Of a stretch of DNA of 64,000 nucleotides, positions 41,786 to 52,975 are shown in pieces. Location of the stretch: NCBI GenBank assembly GCA_023213315.1, contig JAKCPI010027609.1:88901-152900 (forward strand). The letters are read 5' to 3'. Source of the DNA: Euborellia annulipes. Lineage: Eukaryota; Arthropoda; Insecta; Dermaptera; Anisolabididae. The notes under the pieces are model-generated. The model saw nothing but the letters and a program-made list of their open reading frames with translations, searched no databases and was not told where the DNA came from. How positions within the stretch are numbered: position 1 is the first letter of the stretch; each line of letters opens with the position of its first letter. Both the position numbers and the translations under genes were made by a program.

Positions 41786-42195
41786 TAACATAAAATCCAG
41801 GAGATCTGAAGGATCTCCATCTCGAACAAACCCCTCTGCCTCCCCCATGGATAGGGTTACCATAATTTATTAAGGCTAGAATCGGACAGACATCATATGG
41901 AGGGTCTGGAGAATATGGAAAATTTTTCGAAAATTAGGCATTGAAATCTGCGTTTTTAGGTATCCTGAGAAGTGAAATATATTCTCAAACTTAGCTTGAT
42001 CTATAAGCTGTTTAAATTAAAAGTATGGGGTTAATAAATTACAAAGAACTTTTCTTCAGACCGCCTAAATCATTGGATCAGATCTATACAAACAAGCCTG
42101 CCTCATGACCTGATGCATGCTAATTATACAACTGAATCATTGTATAAATGGTTGACACTTGTAGGGCAGTTTTGGAAAATAAATAAATAAATAAA

Positions 42196-42416
42196 GCCCT
42201 CAGCCCCAAAAAGCCAGCGGCCACAGAAAGACCGAGGGCTCTAAAGCCCTGAGGCCTCCTAAAGCCAACGGCTTCTAAAACTTGCGGCCTCTTAAAGCGA
42301 ACCGCTTCTAAAACCGTGAAGCCTTTTAAAGTGACTTCTTAAAACACGCAGCCTCGAAAAGCCCGAGGCCCCAAAAAGTCAGCGGCCTCGAAAAGACCTA
42401 CGGACTCTAAAACCCT
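42196..42416. repeat. degenerate 17-bp minisatellite
   Basis: About 13 units of the form TCTAAAGCC..C.GGCC, e.g. TCTAAAGCCCTGAGGCC and TCCTAAAGCCAACGGCT, with one shorter unit. GC-rich in an AT-rich surrounding. Confidence 0.8.
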
Positions 42417-42515
42417 GTTACTAATGACATTCGCTCCCTTATTAATAAAGGTAATTATAAAAATCCTGAATTGGAAAAACGATTGTTGGCTGAGCAATTG
42501 GGTGTCGATCCAAAT
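42417..42515 (+). pseudogene. short C-terminal ORF fragment, unidentified
   Basis: Just behind the minisatellite an open plus frame reads NDIRSLINKGNYKNPELEKR then LLAEQLGVDPN and a stop. The composition looks like real protein, but I do not recognise it. It ends shortly before the Transib fragment. Confidence 0.25.
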
Positions 42516-42544
42516 TAACACAAGAGAATCGGAAATAGATTATG

Positions 42545-42900
42545 AGAAATTCGAAAAATGAACTTCAAAATATAAAAACAACGTTTGGTACACGAATAAT
42601 AAACTATATGTGGACATCAGTACAATAATTCATTTTATTTTTTCCCAACTCAAACCCGAGTTATAGAGTGCCAAAGTGGGTAAGAGAGCTTAGTAACTCT
42701 TTTTTGCGTTTTAAGTCGATATTAAAAAAATTTTTTCATGTATTAATATTGATCCAATTTTAAGGAATTTTTTTTTAAATCAAAAATAAATTAATCCTCT
42801 TTCTGAATATATTTTTGATTTTCTTGTATTTTAGTTAAAATTTGTAAGTAAAAAAAGCAATATAAATTTTTTTCAATTTCAAAAAAGTATATGGAATCCC
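42545..42900 (+). mobile_element. internal fragment of the Transib-type element
   Basis: Matches 56258-56620 almost throughout (GAACTTCAAAATATAAAAAC, CTATATGTGGAC, AACCCGAGTTATAGAG, AAAAGTATATGG) but lacks both ends. Confidence 0.8.
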
Positions 42901-42910
42901 TGCGGATCCA

Positions 42911-43035
42911 GTGGCGTACCGAGGGGGAGGGAGGGGGGAGGGGGCGGTCCGCCCCAGGCCCCAAGCCGGCTCCCAAATATTAATATTTATAAAAAAAAAT
43001 TTAATGAAAATTTCTTTTTGAGAGGCCCCGGGGCT
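42911..43035. mobile_element. hAT-type end fragment with G/C runs
   Basis: CAGTGGCGTACCGAGGGG followed by G and C runs (GGCGGTCCGCCCCAGGCC) and GAGGCCCCGGGGC; no second end identified. Confidence 0.55.
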
Positions 43036-43569
43036 TTTTTTTAGTTTCCAATCCTTTATACTTTATAACTTAATTAAATAAATAACTAAAAACATAATTA
43101 TTTTATTATTTTAATACAAGGAACTAATTATCAGTGAATGCAAATGTAGTTTACTTGTTTGCTCTATTAAGTTTCCGTGAACATCCTTTAGGACCAGGGA
43201 ATATTTAATTGATCAACCCCTGGAGAACATGGTCATAAGCCAACAAGATAATAACAATATTAGCTAGGGCGAAGGGTGCTTTAAAGGATGAGCAACTGCT
43301 ATTATCGGAGGTGTGGGTGGGACGACGCACTCGCTCTAGTTCTAATGACTGAAAAAAAAAACATTTTCACTTAAAAAAAATTTAAATTAATAATTTATAC
43401 ATAGAGGTAAATTCTTTATTATAATTATTTTCCTTTACTGATACGATAATTTGAAAAAATATTATATAACTAGAAGAAAAAGACAAATTAAGTTAATGGA
43501 TCAATATCCCCTCCCCTCCAATTAAAGTGAATGAATAATTATTTAAAAAAATAAATTTCATTTAGAACC

Positions 43570-43660
43570 TTGCCCTTGACCCGTGGCTCAGAGAGAAGAC
43601 ACTAGCTTCTCTCGGGTTCACCTCCCTTCTCAGGCGAGAAAAATTTATTTCATTTGATTT
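43570..43660 (+). repeat. SINE family 2, short copy
   Basis: CCCTTGACCCGTGGCTCAGA and GGGTTCACCTCCC with an internal deletion between the boxes. Confidence 0.6.
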
Positions 43661-43916
43661 TTCGGTTTTACAAAGAAGAAACCCGGCTATCCGGTTTTAA
43701 ACAGTTTTTAATTTTTTCAACATCTGAAGCTATTTAGAACGCACCACCATTCATAGAAGTTAAATTTATTAGTAAACAACATAATTTGGAAATATTTTAT
43801 GGCTTGGTACGGAGAAAGATCCCTTGGCCCTTAGCATTAATATTACTGCATGAGGCAAAATTCCTAAACCTTAAAATACAAAAAATTCTTCCTTAAATAA
43901 ATCAAGGAAAAAAAAT

Positions 43917-44665
43917 AAAAAATCTGGTGTGTGGCGCACAGCACACAACTTTCTATTGCTCTTCGATAAGGGAAAGTTGTGCACCGTGCTGTCACACGAG
44001 ATTTTTTGTGTTGAGATATATTTAGTTTCCCATAGCACCTTAATTTCAAACTTGCATTTTAAATGTTGGCTACTTGAAATAAACTATGGTTATTTTTCAA
44101 AATTTTAATCTGATATTTAGATATTTTATAAACAATAAAGAAACCTAAATAAATACAAAATTTCATGAGAAAAAATTTTTAAAATGTGTAAAAAGTTCCA
44201 AAGGGGGCCCTTTTGAATCGAAATTAACATTCAAATCCCCAAAGGAAAGTAGAGTAAAGTGGTTTTTAGAAGATTTCAAAGGCAAAATGAGAATAAACAT
44301 TTTAAAGAGCATCTAAAAAATAGTTGATTTATGAATTAAAAAAAAATCGGAGCGAATTTTGAGTAAATCTAAAAAAACTAAAAAAAGTACATCAGTAAAG
44401 TACTAGTACTTTTTGGCCGACTTTGTTCAAAAGCTTATTTACACGAGTTCAGGGCGTGCCTAACTGAAATATAAAATTTCAACCTCCTAGCTAATTTCCT
44501 TCATGGTCAAAAATGTCCACACAGACCAATTTGCGGGACCCACTTTTTTGGACTCAGGGGACCTCAAAACATGTATATCCATCAAAATCTCGACATCGAA
44601 TTTTTGACATGATCGCAATACTTTATCTATATTTATATTTCATATATAGTGTAAGAGAAAGTAAA
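43917..44665 (-). repeat. R repeat family copy with hairpin
   Basis: Hairpin 43917-44007; then GTCGAGATATATTTAG-like start, AAAAGTTCCAAAGGGGGCCC, AGTACTAGTACTTTTTGGCC, AAATCTCGACATCGAATTTT and TATATTTCATATATAGTG end. It lacks the GT/CA tract and the CCATGG block, so is internally deleted. Confidence 0.75.
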
Positions 44666-44963
44666 AGTATTCAAAACAAAATTTAATAGAATTATTTTTG
44701 CTAGCCGAAGCGAATTGTCACCTTTTCTTAATTATGAAAAGAAAATTATTATTACTACTATTCCAATCCAGTGCCTGCTTGAGGATTTGTTTACATTCAT
44801 AAAATACATAAATCCAAAGAATACATAAATATTTCTTTATACATTTCCTATGGGAGAAATCGTAAATTTAGAAATTAATAGCTCAATAAAAATATAATGA
44901 AAAAAAACTTAAAAAAAAAAATGCTTTTATTTAAATTGAACTAAAAAGAAAGAAATAATTTAA

Positions 44964-45124
44964 TTGTTCTTGTTAAAATTGTTGAATATTTATGACTTAA
45001 AATAAAAGCGTGGGGCGCACATTGATAGCTTAAGGAATTGTATATACTTAGAGCCTCGGAATCACTTTAATGCGCCCCACGCTTTTATTTTAAGTCATAA
45101 ATATTCAACAATTTTAACAAGAAT
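44964..45124. repeat. palindrome, ~55-bp arms
   Basis: TTCTTGTTAAAATTGTTGAA ... GCGTGGGGCGCA (44964-45019) and its complement (45069-45124) around a ~50-base centre. No hammerhead core. Confidence 0.75.
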
Positions 45125-45164
45125 AGTCTTTTTTATTATAGAGTATTAAAAAAAAGATGGCTTA

Positions 45165-45735
45165 AAATAAAGTACCACATTAGTTTGGTCTATTTTGATA
45201 AAAATGGGCATATCATTGTTGTCATAAAAAATGAGACTATATATCAAATTACACACCTCTTCGGGAAGTCTTTTGAAAATAGATTTATTCGTGTGAAGTT
45301 TCAAATAAAGTACCACATTAGTTGGGTCAATTTTGATAAAAAGTTACTAATAACTTGCGTCATCAAAAATGACGTTTAAATATCAAATTTCACACCTCTA
45401 GCTCATCGGGAAGTTTTTTTAAATTAGATTAATACGCGGGAGGTTTCAAATAAAGTACCACATTAGTTTGGCCTATTTCGGTAAAACCTAACTTACTATT
45501 TGCGTCATCAAAAATGACCATTAAATATCAAATTTCACACCTTTAGGTCATCGGGAAGTCTTTTGAAATTAGATTAATACGCGTGAGGTTACAAATAAAG
45601 TACCACATTAGTTTGGTCAATTTTGGTAAAACCTAATTCACAATTTGCGTAATTAAAAATGACCCTTAAATATCAAATTTCACACCTCTAGCTCATCGGA
45701 AAGTGACATAAACAAAGACTCAAATTTGGTGATTT
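45165..45735 (+). repeat. ~145-bp tandem repeat, four units
   Basis: Units begin AAATAAAGTACCACATTAGT at 45165, 45303, 45448 and 45593 (138, 145, 145 bp). Identity falls toward the ends. The stretch after it has GACAGACAGACACTCCGCTA, a phrase common at the ends of arthropod interspersed repeats. Confidence 0.85.
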
Positions 45736-45942
45736 TGAAAGAGTAAGATAAATAAAAGCATTTAAAAAGTTATACGAATTTAGGGACCCGAGTATTTTTC
45801 CTGGACTCTCCATAAAAGACAGACAGACACTCCGCTATTATTATAAATAGATTATTTAGATTTTGGAAAAAAGGGGAACAAAAAATATAAATAATTTATA
45901 ATTTTTATTTTTTATCAAATTTGTTTAAAATCTTTTTTGGCA

Positions 45943-46085
45943 TCTAAGGCCATTTAGACCCCATCCCTATTTATTTCAAATGATAGCCAATTCATAATGA
46001 AATAAATTTTTCTCGTTTGGGACGGGAAGCAAACCCGAATCCTCAGCCACAGCTTCTCTCTGAGCCACAGGTCGCGGGCTAATTT
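45943..46085 (-). repeat. SINE family 2 copy
   Basis: Reverse complement of the 41610 copy from the TGGCTCAGAGAG A-box to GGGGTCTAAATGGCCTTAGA. Confidence 0.7.
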
Positions 46086-46089
46086 ATAA

Positions 46090-47800
46090 TTTGAGTACAA
46101 GTATTACTGAAGAAAAAATAAAATTAAAAAAAAAGAATTCGGTTTTTCGGGAAAAACTCGGTTTCTCGGTTTTTGAAAATTAGCCAAAAACCCAGTTAAC
46201 CGGTTTCGGTTTCCACCGGGGTTCAAAATCTAGTGCCATCCTCCAAAAGTGTTAAAAATCGAATAATAATAATTGTATTAAGATATTTAACAACGACCAT
46301 ATTATAATATTAAGGCCTTTACCCTAATATATTTTATTTTTATAAGTTAAAACGTATAGGCTATTCGTACTAGTCTTCTTCACTTGTCATTGATTAATAT
46401 AGCCTATTAATTATTTTATAAAAGAAAACATTTTTTTCAAGTAATCTAATAATTCCACATTGAAATTTGATCTTCTATCCATTTAGTAAATAAACTCTTT
46501 CATACAAAATTTTTTTCCTTTGAGTTTGGATAATTTTTTTATTAGAGATGTATGAAATTTGAAACTAATTTTTTTTATACACTTTTAAAAATTTTCAAAA
46601 CTTCCTATTCAAGTATAGGAACTCTGTTTCATAAACTGTTTAAGAATATATATGAGAAAGTTCAAATTGTTGCCAACCTAACAAATTTCTTGTATATTTT
46701 AAAATTAATTATTTTGGTGAAATTGTTAATTTTAATTTTAATAGCTATTTAGTTGAATTATTTTATAAAAATTATTTAATTAGTATGATCTTAATATACT
46801 TCATAAATATTTAAATAGCTTAGAGCGCGGATTTCTAAACAGAATTTAATAAATTTAGATTTGTGAAATAAATTTTAAAAGAATAATTTCAAGTTTCCTT
46901 AAAATAATCATAAAATAATATTAATAAAGGGTTGTAGAGTTATTTGAGAACGTTTTGACCGGTGATTCTCAACTTGTCGCGGTGCACTTTTAACGATTTC
47001 AAAATTTGGCGGCACACAAAGAAAAAGATAAGTTTAAAAGTTGGTAATTTGTTCATTTTTTTTTTATATTAATTTTATTTCATAACCTGGCTATATTAAA
47101 ATTAAATCACCGAAGTATATGAAAAAATGATTGAAAATTCATATTTTTTTTACAGTATTCTCTTTCGACTGCTGAGGCCATTAATAGCTTATTATGATTA
47201 TAAAATAATAGCTGTGATATAGAGTATTAACTAAAGCATTAATTGTTTTCTTTATTCTATTTTGGCCGTCATTTCGGTCCGGCGATAACTAAATTTTTTC
47301 ATCTTTAAAATCTCCTAAAATAATTTATTTATTAATTTTTTATATAAGTTGAAAATATTTAATAGTTTGTCCATTATTTTTTAAAACAATCTATGATTTA
47401 ATTTTTTCCTAACAGAAAATTTTATAAAATTCCGAGATTAAAAAAAAAATTATTCATCATACCTTTTTAATTAGTCATAAAAAATATCTAATGAATTTAA
47501 TTGATTACACAAAACTACATAGAAAATTCCCTAAATTATCTACTCTATAGGGAAAATTTCTTTCTCGTACTGGTGATCTAAAATAAATTCATGGATGGGA
47601 TGACTAGCAATATACTGTATATAGTAATGCGAAATATCTTATTAATTGTTGAATATTATTCCTACCGTTCGTTTTCTCTCATGGAAATTATAACTACCCA
47701 TTGGAGCGGATATTTATTTAACAGTAGCCTAATCGTTATTTATATAAATAGTATCGAGTCAAAATGATTGTGTCCCGATTAATCATGGACCAATTAGCCA
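46090..47800. other. AT-rich spacer, no gene seen
   Basis: Very AT-rich. A hAT-type end phrase (GGTGATTCTCAACTTGTCGC, 46952) is the only recognisable piece. Confidence 0.4.
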
Positions 47801-47840
47801 ATATTATTTGCAGCTCGGAGTAAATGTCGCCGCGTAAATT

Positions 47841-48029
47841 ATGGCGGATTATACGGTTGTGGTCTACAATATGGCTGACTTTGGGGAATGTGGATTTAAT
47901 GCAAGAGCAAATTGTTTTTCACAAGTAACAAGTAAATTATTGGCTCAAGTACAAAAACATCGAAGTAGATTTTCAATAAATTTTAATATAAAGGAAGACA
48001 AATTTTGGCACTTTGTGCAACACACGTAA
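47841..48029 (+). CDS. candidate host exon or chance ORF
   Basis: 62 codons from ATG 47841 (MADYTVVVYNMADFGECGFN...), in sequence that I do not find repeated elsewhere in the window and that is less AT-rich than its surroundings. A splice-donor-like CACACGTAAGAAG occurs at 48020-48032, just before the stop, so it could be a first coding exon. A short upstream ORF (MSPR) begins at 47825. No domain recognised, no partner exon identified. Low confidence. Confidence 0.2.
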   Translation: MADYTVVVYNMADFGECGFNARANCFSQVTSKLLAQVQKHRSRFSINFNIKEDKFWHFVQHT

Positions 48030-48159
48030 GAAGCAACAACTTCATGTCCATGTATACATGTATACTCAACGAAATTTATCAGCATTAATAATATATATTA
48101 AATTATCTTCGAAAATAAATGATGAAAGATATAAGCCAACTAATAAAAGAAGTTATTTA

Positions 48160-48216
48160 TTCAAATCTCACGACGTTTTGGTCGATTCCTCAGGACTTCT
48201 TCAAGACCCTAAAAAT
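48160..48216 (-). ncRNA. degenerate hammerhead-like motif
   Basis: Minus strand: TTGAAGA (U4-A9 with N7=A), stem II with GTC/GAC, then AAA where GAA is required (G12 is A), a self-complementary ACGT stem III and a GTC triplet. Stem I is poor. Probably inactive relic of the same ribozyme class. Confidence 0.35.
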
Positions 48217-48689
48217 ACAAAACAATACAAAATTCAAAAAAAAACCCGATTAATTATAGGAAATGTTGAAACGGAATTGAATAAACTATTTTATAATCAA
48301 TTTCCTTATCTTTTATCATTATTCTAGCCAGTATCTCGTGCATCATATTAATCAATTACTATGATTGAATTATAATGACTGAATATAACATAAGCTTAGA
48401 CTATCGTTACTCAAACTATGAGTAACTCAATTTTTATTGAGTCGCAAAACGGAACTACCCTTACCGCTCAACTGAAGTAAGGATCGCCTCAAAGGGCCCC
48501 CAGAAAATTCTCTGCCTACTAAAAAAAAACTCATTTGAAATACGTCCATTAGTTTTGGAGTCTATGCGTTACAAATAGAGACATTGTCCTTTATTCAAAA
48601 ATCATACTTAACGAAGCCGCGCTATAATCAACTTGTGTATAATAAAATAGAAGTGTAAAATGTTTAATTTTTTTTTTTTTTTTTTAATA

Positions 48690-48790
48690 CAGTCGACTCT
48701 CGATAATTCAAAATTCAAAAGACTATAAGAAAAATTCTAATTATCGAGTTTTGAATTATCAAGAATTTTGAACTAATTTCAAATTATTGA
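48690..48790 (+). mobile_element. pogo/Tigger-like end fragment
   Basis: CAGTCGACTCTCGATAATTC after TA is the usual terminal phrase of pogo/Tigger-type mariner elements, followed by an inverted ATTATCGAGTTTTGAATTAT. The minus-strand ORF at 48864-49082 may be a transposase relic, but I see no motif. Confidence 0.45.
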
Positions 48791-49209
48791 GGGTTTTTAT
48801 TATATTTTTGAAAATATATATGAGCTTATATAAATTTTATTGGATTCTGGGATAAAGGTTATTTCAAGCAGAACTTCGATACGCCTCAGTTACTTCATCA
48901 TTCACTTGTGGATGGTGAGTTATTTTTATTAAATACATTTTCAAAGAAAATTTGTTTAATTTTTTATTATTTTTCTGGTCGATTGATTGAGAATGGATTA
49001 CTATTAAAAAATGTTTTTGTTTCCAAAATAATTGATATCTTAATAGAAAGTATCTCTCATATAGGCCTCGGGAAAAGAACACTCTATTTAAATCATCACT
49101 GCTACTAAAGTCATTAACCTATTAGGTACTTATTTTACATTTAAAACAAATTTTCAGAAGCTTTTGTTACATTCTGAACCTTTTTAGTTCTTTCCTTTTC
49201 ACATTTAAT

Positions 49210-50550
49210 AGCTGGGCATACACGGAGAGGTAGACCTGTCGGGTTGGACCGGGGCGGTCCAATCTTTCGGGTCGATCCGCCACGGTTAAAACCGTCATTA
49301 TCAATTTCGCTTAAAATAAAAGGAGAGTTTGATCTGTCGGGTTGGACCGGGTCGGACCAGTCTGCCGGGCCGGCTAAAACCGCCACGGTTAAAACCGTCA
49401 TCACTCGCAAACGTAAAGGAAAAACCCGCAGATAAACCCGTATAGTTGGCCCGCCACGGGCCAAACCGTACGTGTATGGGCAAAATCTTTGGACCGCGGC
49501 AGTTTTAACCGCTGATTTGACCAAATCCGTGGACTTTCGTCTTGACGAAAGTTTTGCCTGCCGACTAGACAGATCAAGTCAAGAAGCCATTGGAATTTCA
49601 AAGAAAAATGGAAATAGAAAATTATTTAAAAAAAAAAGTAATTAATCGTTTCTTGTCCTTCTCCTTTAAATAAAATCTTTAATTAAAATAAAAATAAATT
49701 GAATTCCAAATTTAATATAATTTTTCCTTTTTTATCTCTTTTTTTAAATAAATTATCTTTATATGTAATTTTTAACTTTCCCACTAACCAAAGGTTGGGC
49801 AGGTAAAGTTAATGTAATTGTAAAAAAAATCGAAATTTTTCTGAAGCTGCCAAAATGAGATTTGAGGTTCACTGAATCCATTTAAGTAGTTTTTGGAATG
49901 ATGTCTGTGTGTCTGTGTGTATGTCTGTGGTATTTTGCACACATAAACTAGAGGTAATGGTCAAGAACTAAAAAGCTTTTGGTAAACATCGGACCATTAG
50001 GGGGCGCACTAGAGGGAGGGCCAATATTTTTTTCTTACATAACCTATAATTTTTTTTTGTATATTCAGAAACTAGACTTTCTCCCGAGTAAAATGATATA
50101 TAATATTTGTATCCTAATTTGCCATGACCTTAAATGATATTTAAAAAAAAAAAAATAATAATAAATTTGTTTTTGTGAATGGTGATTAACTAAAATATTT
50201 TCGAACATATTAATTAATAGCTTAATTAATTAATGGGGGGGGGGGGAGGGGTAACTTATTTTCTTTAAATGGTCAAAAAAATAAATTTGTAAAAAAAATT
50301 TTGAAGTAACATGTCCTCCCCTACCCCTCCAAAAATCGCGACTTAAAGAGATGGTCCGGGGCGGTCAAAACTGTCGCTTGTCCACTAACGAAAAGATCAG
50401 ACCGTGAGTTCGGACCGCGGTCAAATCTGTTAGATTGATCCGTGGCGGTCAAAACTGGCGCGTGCTCGCCTACTAACGTAAAGATAAATCTTCGCCTTTG
50501 GACCGGCACGGTCAAAACCGACGGTTCTACCTCTCCGTGTATGCCCAGCT
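49210..50550. mobile_element. TIR DNA transposon, copy 1 of a tandem pair
   Basis: Ends AGCTGGGCATACACGGAGAG and its complement. Subterminal regions hold repeated GGTTGGACCGG, ACGGTTAAAACCGTCAT and similar phrases. The middle (49855-50100) resembles the R family in style (GT-rich microsatellite, a block TTTTGCACACATAAACTAGA). Bordered by AAT (49207-49209, 50551-50553). No transposase; superfamily undecided (3-bp AAT is not diagnostic). Confidence 0.8.
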
Positions 50551-50553
50551 AAT

Positions 50554-52624
50554 AGCTGGGCATACACGGAGAGGTAGAACTGTCGGGTTGGACCGGGGCG
50601 GTCCAATCTGTCGGGTCGATCCGCCACGGTTAAAACTTTCGTTATCAATTTGGCTTAAAAAAGTGGAGAGTTTGATCTGTCGGGTTGGACCGGGGCGGAC
50701 CAATCTGTCGGGTCGACCGGCACGGTTAAAACCGTCATTATCAATTTCGTTTAAAAAAACGGAGAGTTTGATCTGTCGGGTTGGACCGGGGCGGACCAGT
50801 CTGCCGGGCCGGCTAAAACCGGCACGGTTAAAACCGCCACGGTTAAAACCGTCATCACTCACAAACGTAAAGGAAAAACCCGCAGATAAACCCGTATAGT
50901 TGGCCCGCCACGGGCCAAACCGTACGTGTATGGGCAAAATCTTTGGACCGCGGCAGTTTTAACCGCTGATTTGACCAAATCTCTAGGGCTTTCGTCTTGC
51001 CGAAAGTTTTGCCTGCCGACTAGACAGATCAAGTCAAGAAGCCATTGGAATTTCCAAGAAAAATGGAAATAGAAAATTATTTAAAAAAAAAGTAATTAAT
51101 CCTTTCTTCTCCTTTAAATAAAATCTTTAATTATCTGATTCTGAAGCTGCCAAAATAGGATTTAAGGTTCCCTGAGTCCATTTAAGTAGTTTTTGGAATG
51201 ATGTCTGTGTGTATGTCTGTGGTATTTTGCACACATAAACTAGATGTAAAGGTCAAGAACTGAAAAGCTTTTGGTAAAGATCGGACCATTAGGGGGCGCT
51301 CTAGAAAGAGGGCCAATATTTTTTTCTTACATAACCTATAATTTTTTTTGTATATTCAGAAACTAGACTTTCTCCCGAGTAAAATGATAGGTCTATATAA
51401 TATTTGTATCCTAATTTGCCATGACCTTAAATGATATTTAAAAAAAATAATAATAATAAATTTGTTTTTGTGAATGGTGATTAACTAAAATATTTTAGAA
51501 CATATTAATAGCTTAATTAATTAATAGGGGGAGGGATAACTTATTTTCTTTAAATGGTCAAAAAAATAAATTTGTAAAAAAAATTTTGAAGTAACATGTC
51601 CTCCCCTACCCCCTCCAAAAATCGCGACTTAAAGAGATGGTCCGGGGCGGTCAAAACTGTCGCTTGTCCACTAACGAAAAGATCAGACCGTGAGTTCGGA
51701 CCGCAGTCCAATCTGTTAGATTGATGCGTGGCGGTCAAAACTGTCGCTTGCTCACTAACGAAAAGATCAGTCCGTGAGTTTGGACCGCAGTCCAATCTGT
51801 TAGATTGATGCGTGGCGGTCAAAACTGGCGCGTGCTCGCCCACTAACGAAAAGATCGGATCGTGAGTTTGGACCGCAGTCCAATCTGTTAGATTGATGCG
51901 TGGCGGTCAAAACTGGCGCGTGCTCCCCCACTAACGAAAAGATCAGTCCGTGAGTTTGGACCGCAGTCCAATCTGTTAGATTGATGCGTGGCGGTCAAAA
52001 CTGGCGCGTGCTCGCCCACTAACGAAAAGATCGGATCGTGAGTTTGGACCGCAGTCCAATCTGTTAGATTGATGCGTGGCGGTCAAAACTGGCGCGTGCT
52101 CGCCCACTAACGTAAAGATCGGATCGTGAGTTTGGACCGCAGTCCAATCTGTTAGATTGATGCGTGGCGGTCAAAACTGGCGCGTGCTCGCCCACTAACG
52201 AAAAGATCAGTCCGTGAGTTTGGACCGCAGTCCAATCTGTTAGATTGATGCGTGGCGGTCAAAACTGGCGCGTGCTCGCCCACTAACGAAAAGATCGGAT
52301 CGTGAGTTTGGACCGCAGTCCAATCTGTTAGATTGATGCGTGGCGGTCAAAACTGGCGCGTGCTCGCCCACTAACGAAAAGATCAGTCCGTGAGTTTGGA
52401 CCGCAGTCCAATCTGTTAGATTGATGCGTGGCGGTCAAAACTGGCGCGTGCTCGCCCACTAACGAAAAGATCGGATCGTGAGTTTGGACCGCAGTCCAAT
52501 CTGTTAGATTGATGCGTGGCGGTCAAAACTGGCGCGTGCTCGCCCACTAACGTAAAGATAAATCCGTGCGTTTGGACCGGCACGGTCAAAACCGACGGTT
52601 CTACCTCTCCGTGTATGCCCAGCT
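50554..52624. mobile_element. TIR DNA transposon, copy 2, with expanded minisatellite
   Basis: Same ends and order as copy 1, separated from it by AAT only and followed by AAT (52625-52627). Its right subterminal region has about ten units of an 84-88-bp repeat where copy 1 has one, and its left subterminal region has one more ~110-bp unit. Confidence 0.85.
51671..52546. repeat. 88-bp minisatellite with higher-order pattern
   Basis: Units start CTAACGAAAAGATC at 51671 (84 bp), then 51755, 51843, 51931, 52019, 52107, 52195, 52283, 52371 and 52459, each 88 bp. Two variants, A (ATCAGTCCGTG) and B (ATCGGATCGTG), follow as A B A B B A B A B after the first unit, i.e. mostly a 176-bp dimer. Confidence 0.92.
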
Positions 52625-52849
52625 AATGTTTATTCTTTTGTCACTTTTTTCAAGGGTAGAATTTTTACTTTCTCTTATCCTATATATGAAATATATTTTA
52701 TTTTATTTTAAATTTAAATAGCTTATAAAATTTCGCAGAAATATTAATTTTTTACACCATAAACTTTTTTTGAACACTGAAATTTTAAACATGAGTGTAT
52801 TTCTATTGGAGCAAAAACCTTATGGGCTTTAAAAGTATGGAGAAATCTA

Positions 52850-52970
52850 CTGGGGGCGTGGTATCCAAATGGCTTAAATAAAATCATCGGACTGCCTGGG
52901 ATCCGAACCCTCGACCCTTGGTATACAAGGCAGGCGCGCTGCCAACTACGCCAAGCTCGAGGGCTACGAT
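52850..52970 (-). repeat. tRNA-derived SINE (family 3)
   Basis: Minus strand: GCTTGGCGTAGTTGGCAGCG (A-box), GAGGGTTCGGATCCC (B-box), then AAGCCATTTGGATACCACG. The heads of this copy and 33845 agree. Confidence 0.75.
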
Positions 52971-52975
52971 AAGTT

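Noticed and set aside
50498..50937. Long open frames on both strands of the tandem transposon
   Set aside because: They follow the GC-rich subterminal repeats (same peptide phrases repeated, both strands open), with no transposase motif.
51671..52546. CRISPR array
   Set aside because: Units are 88 bp and conserved throughout, with no unique spacers; this is a minisatellite in a eukaryotic transposon.
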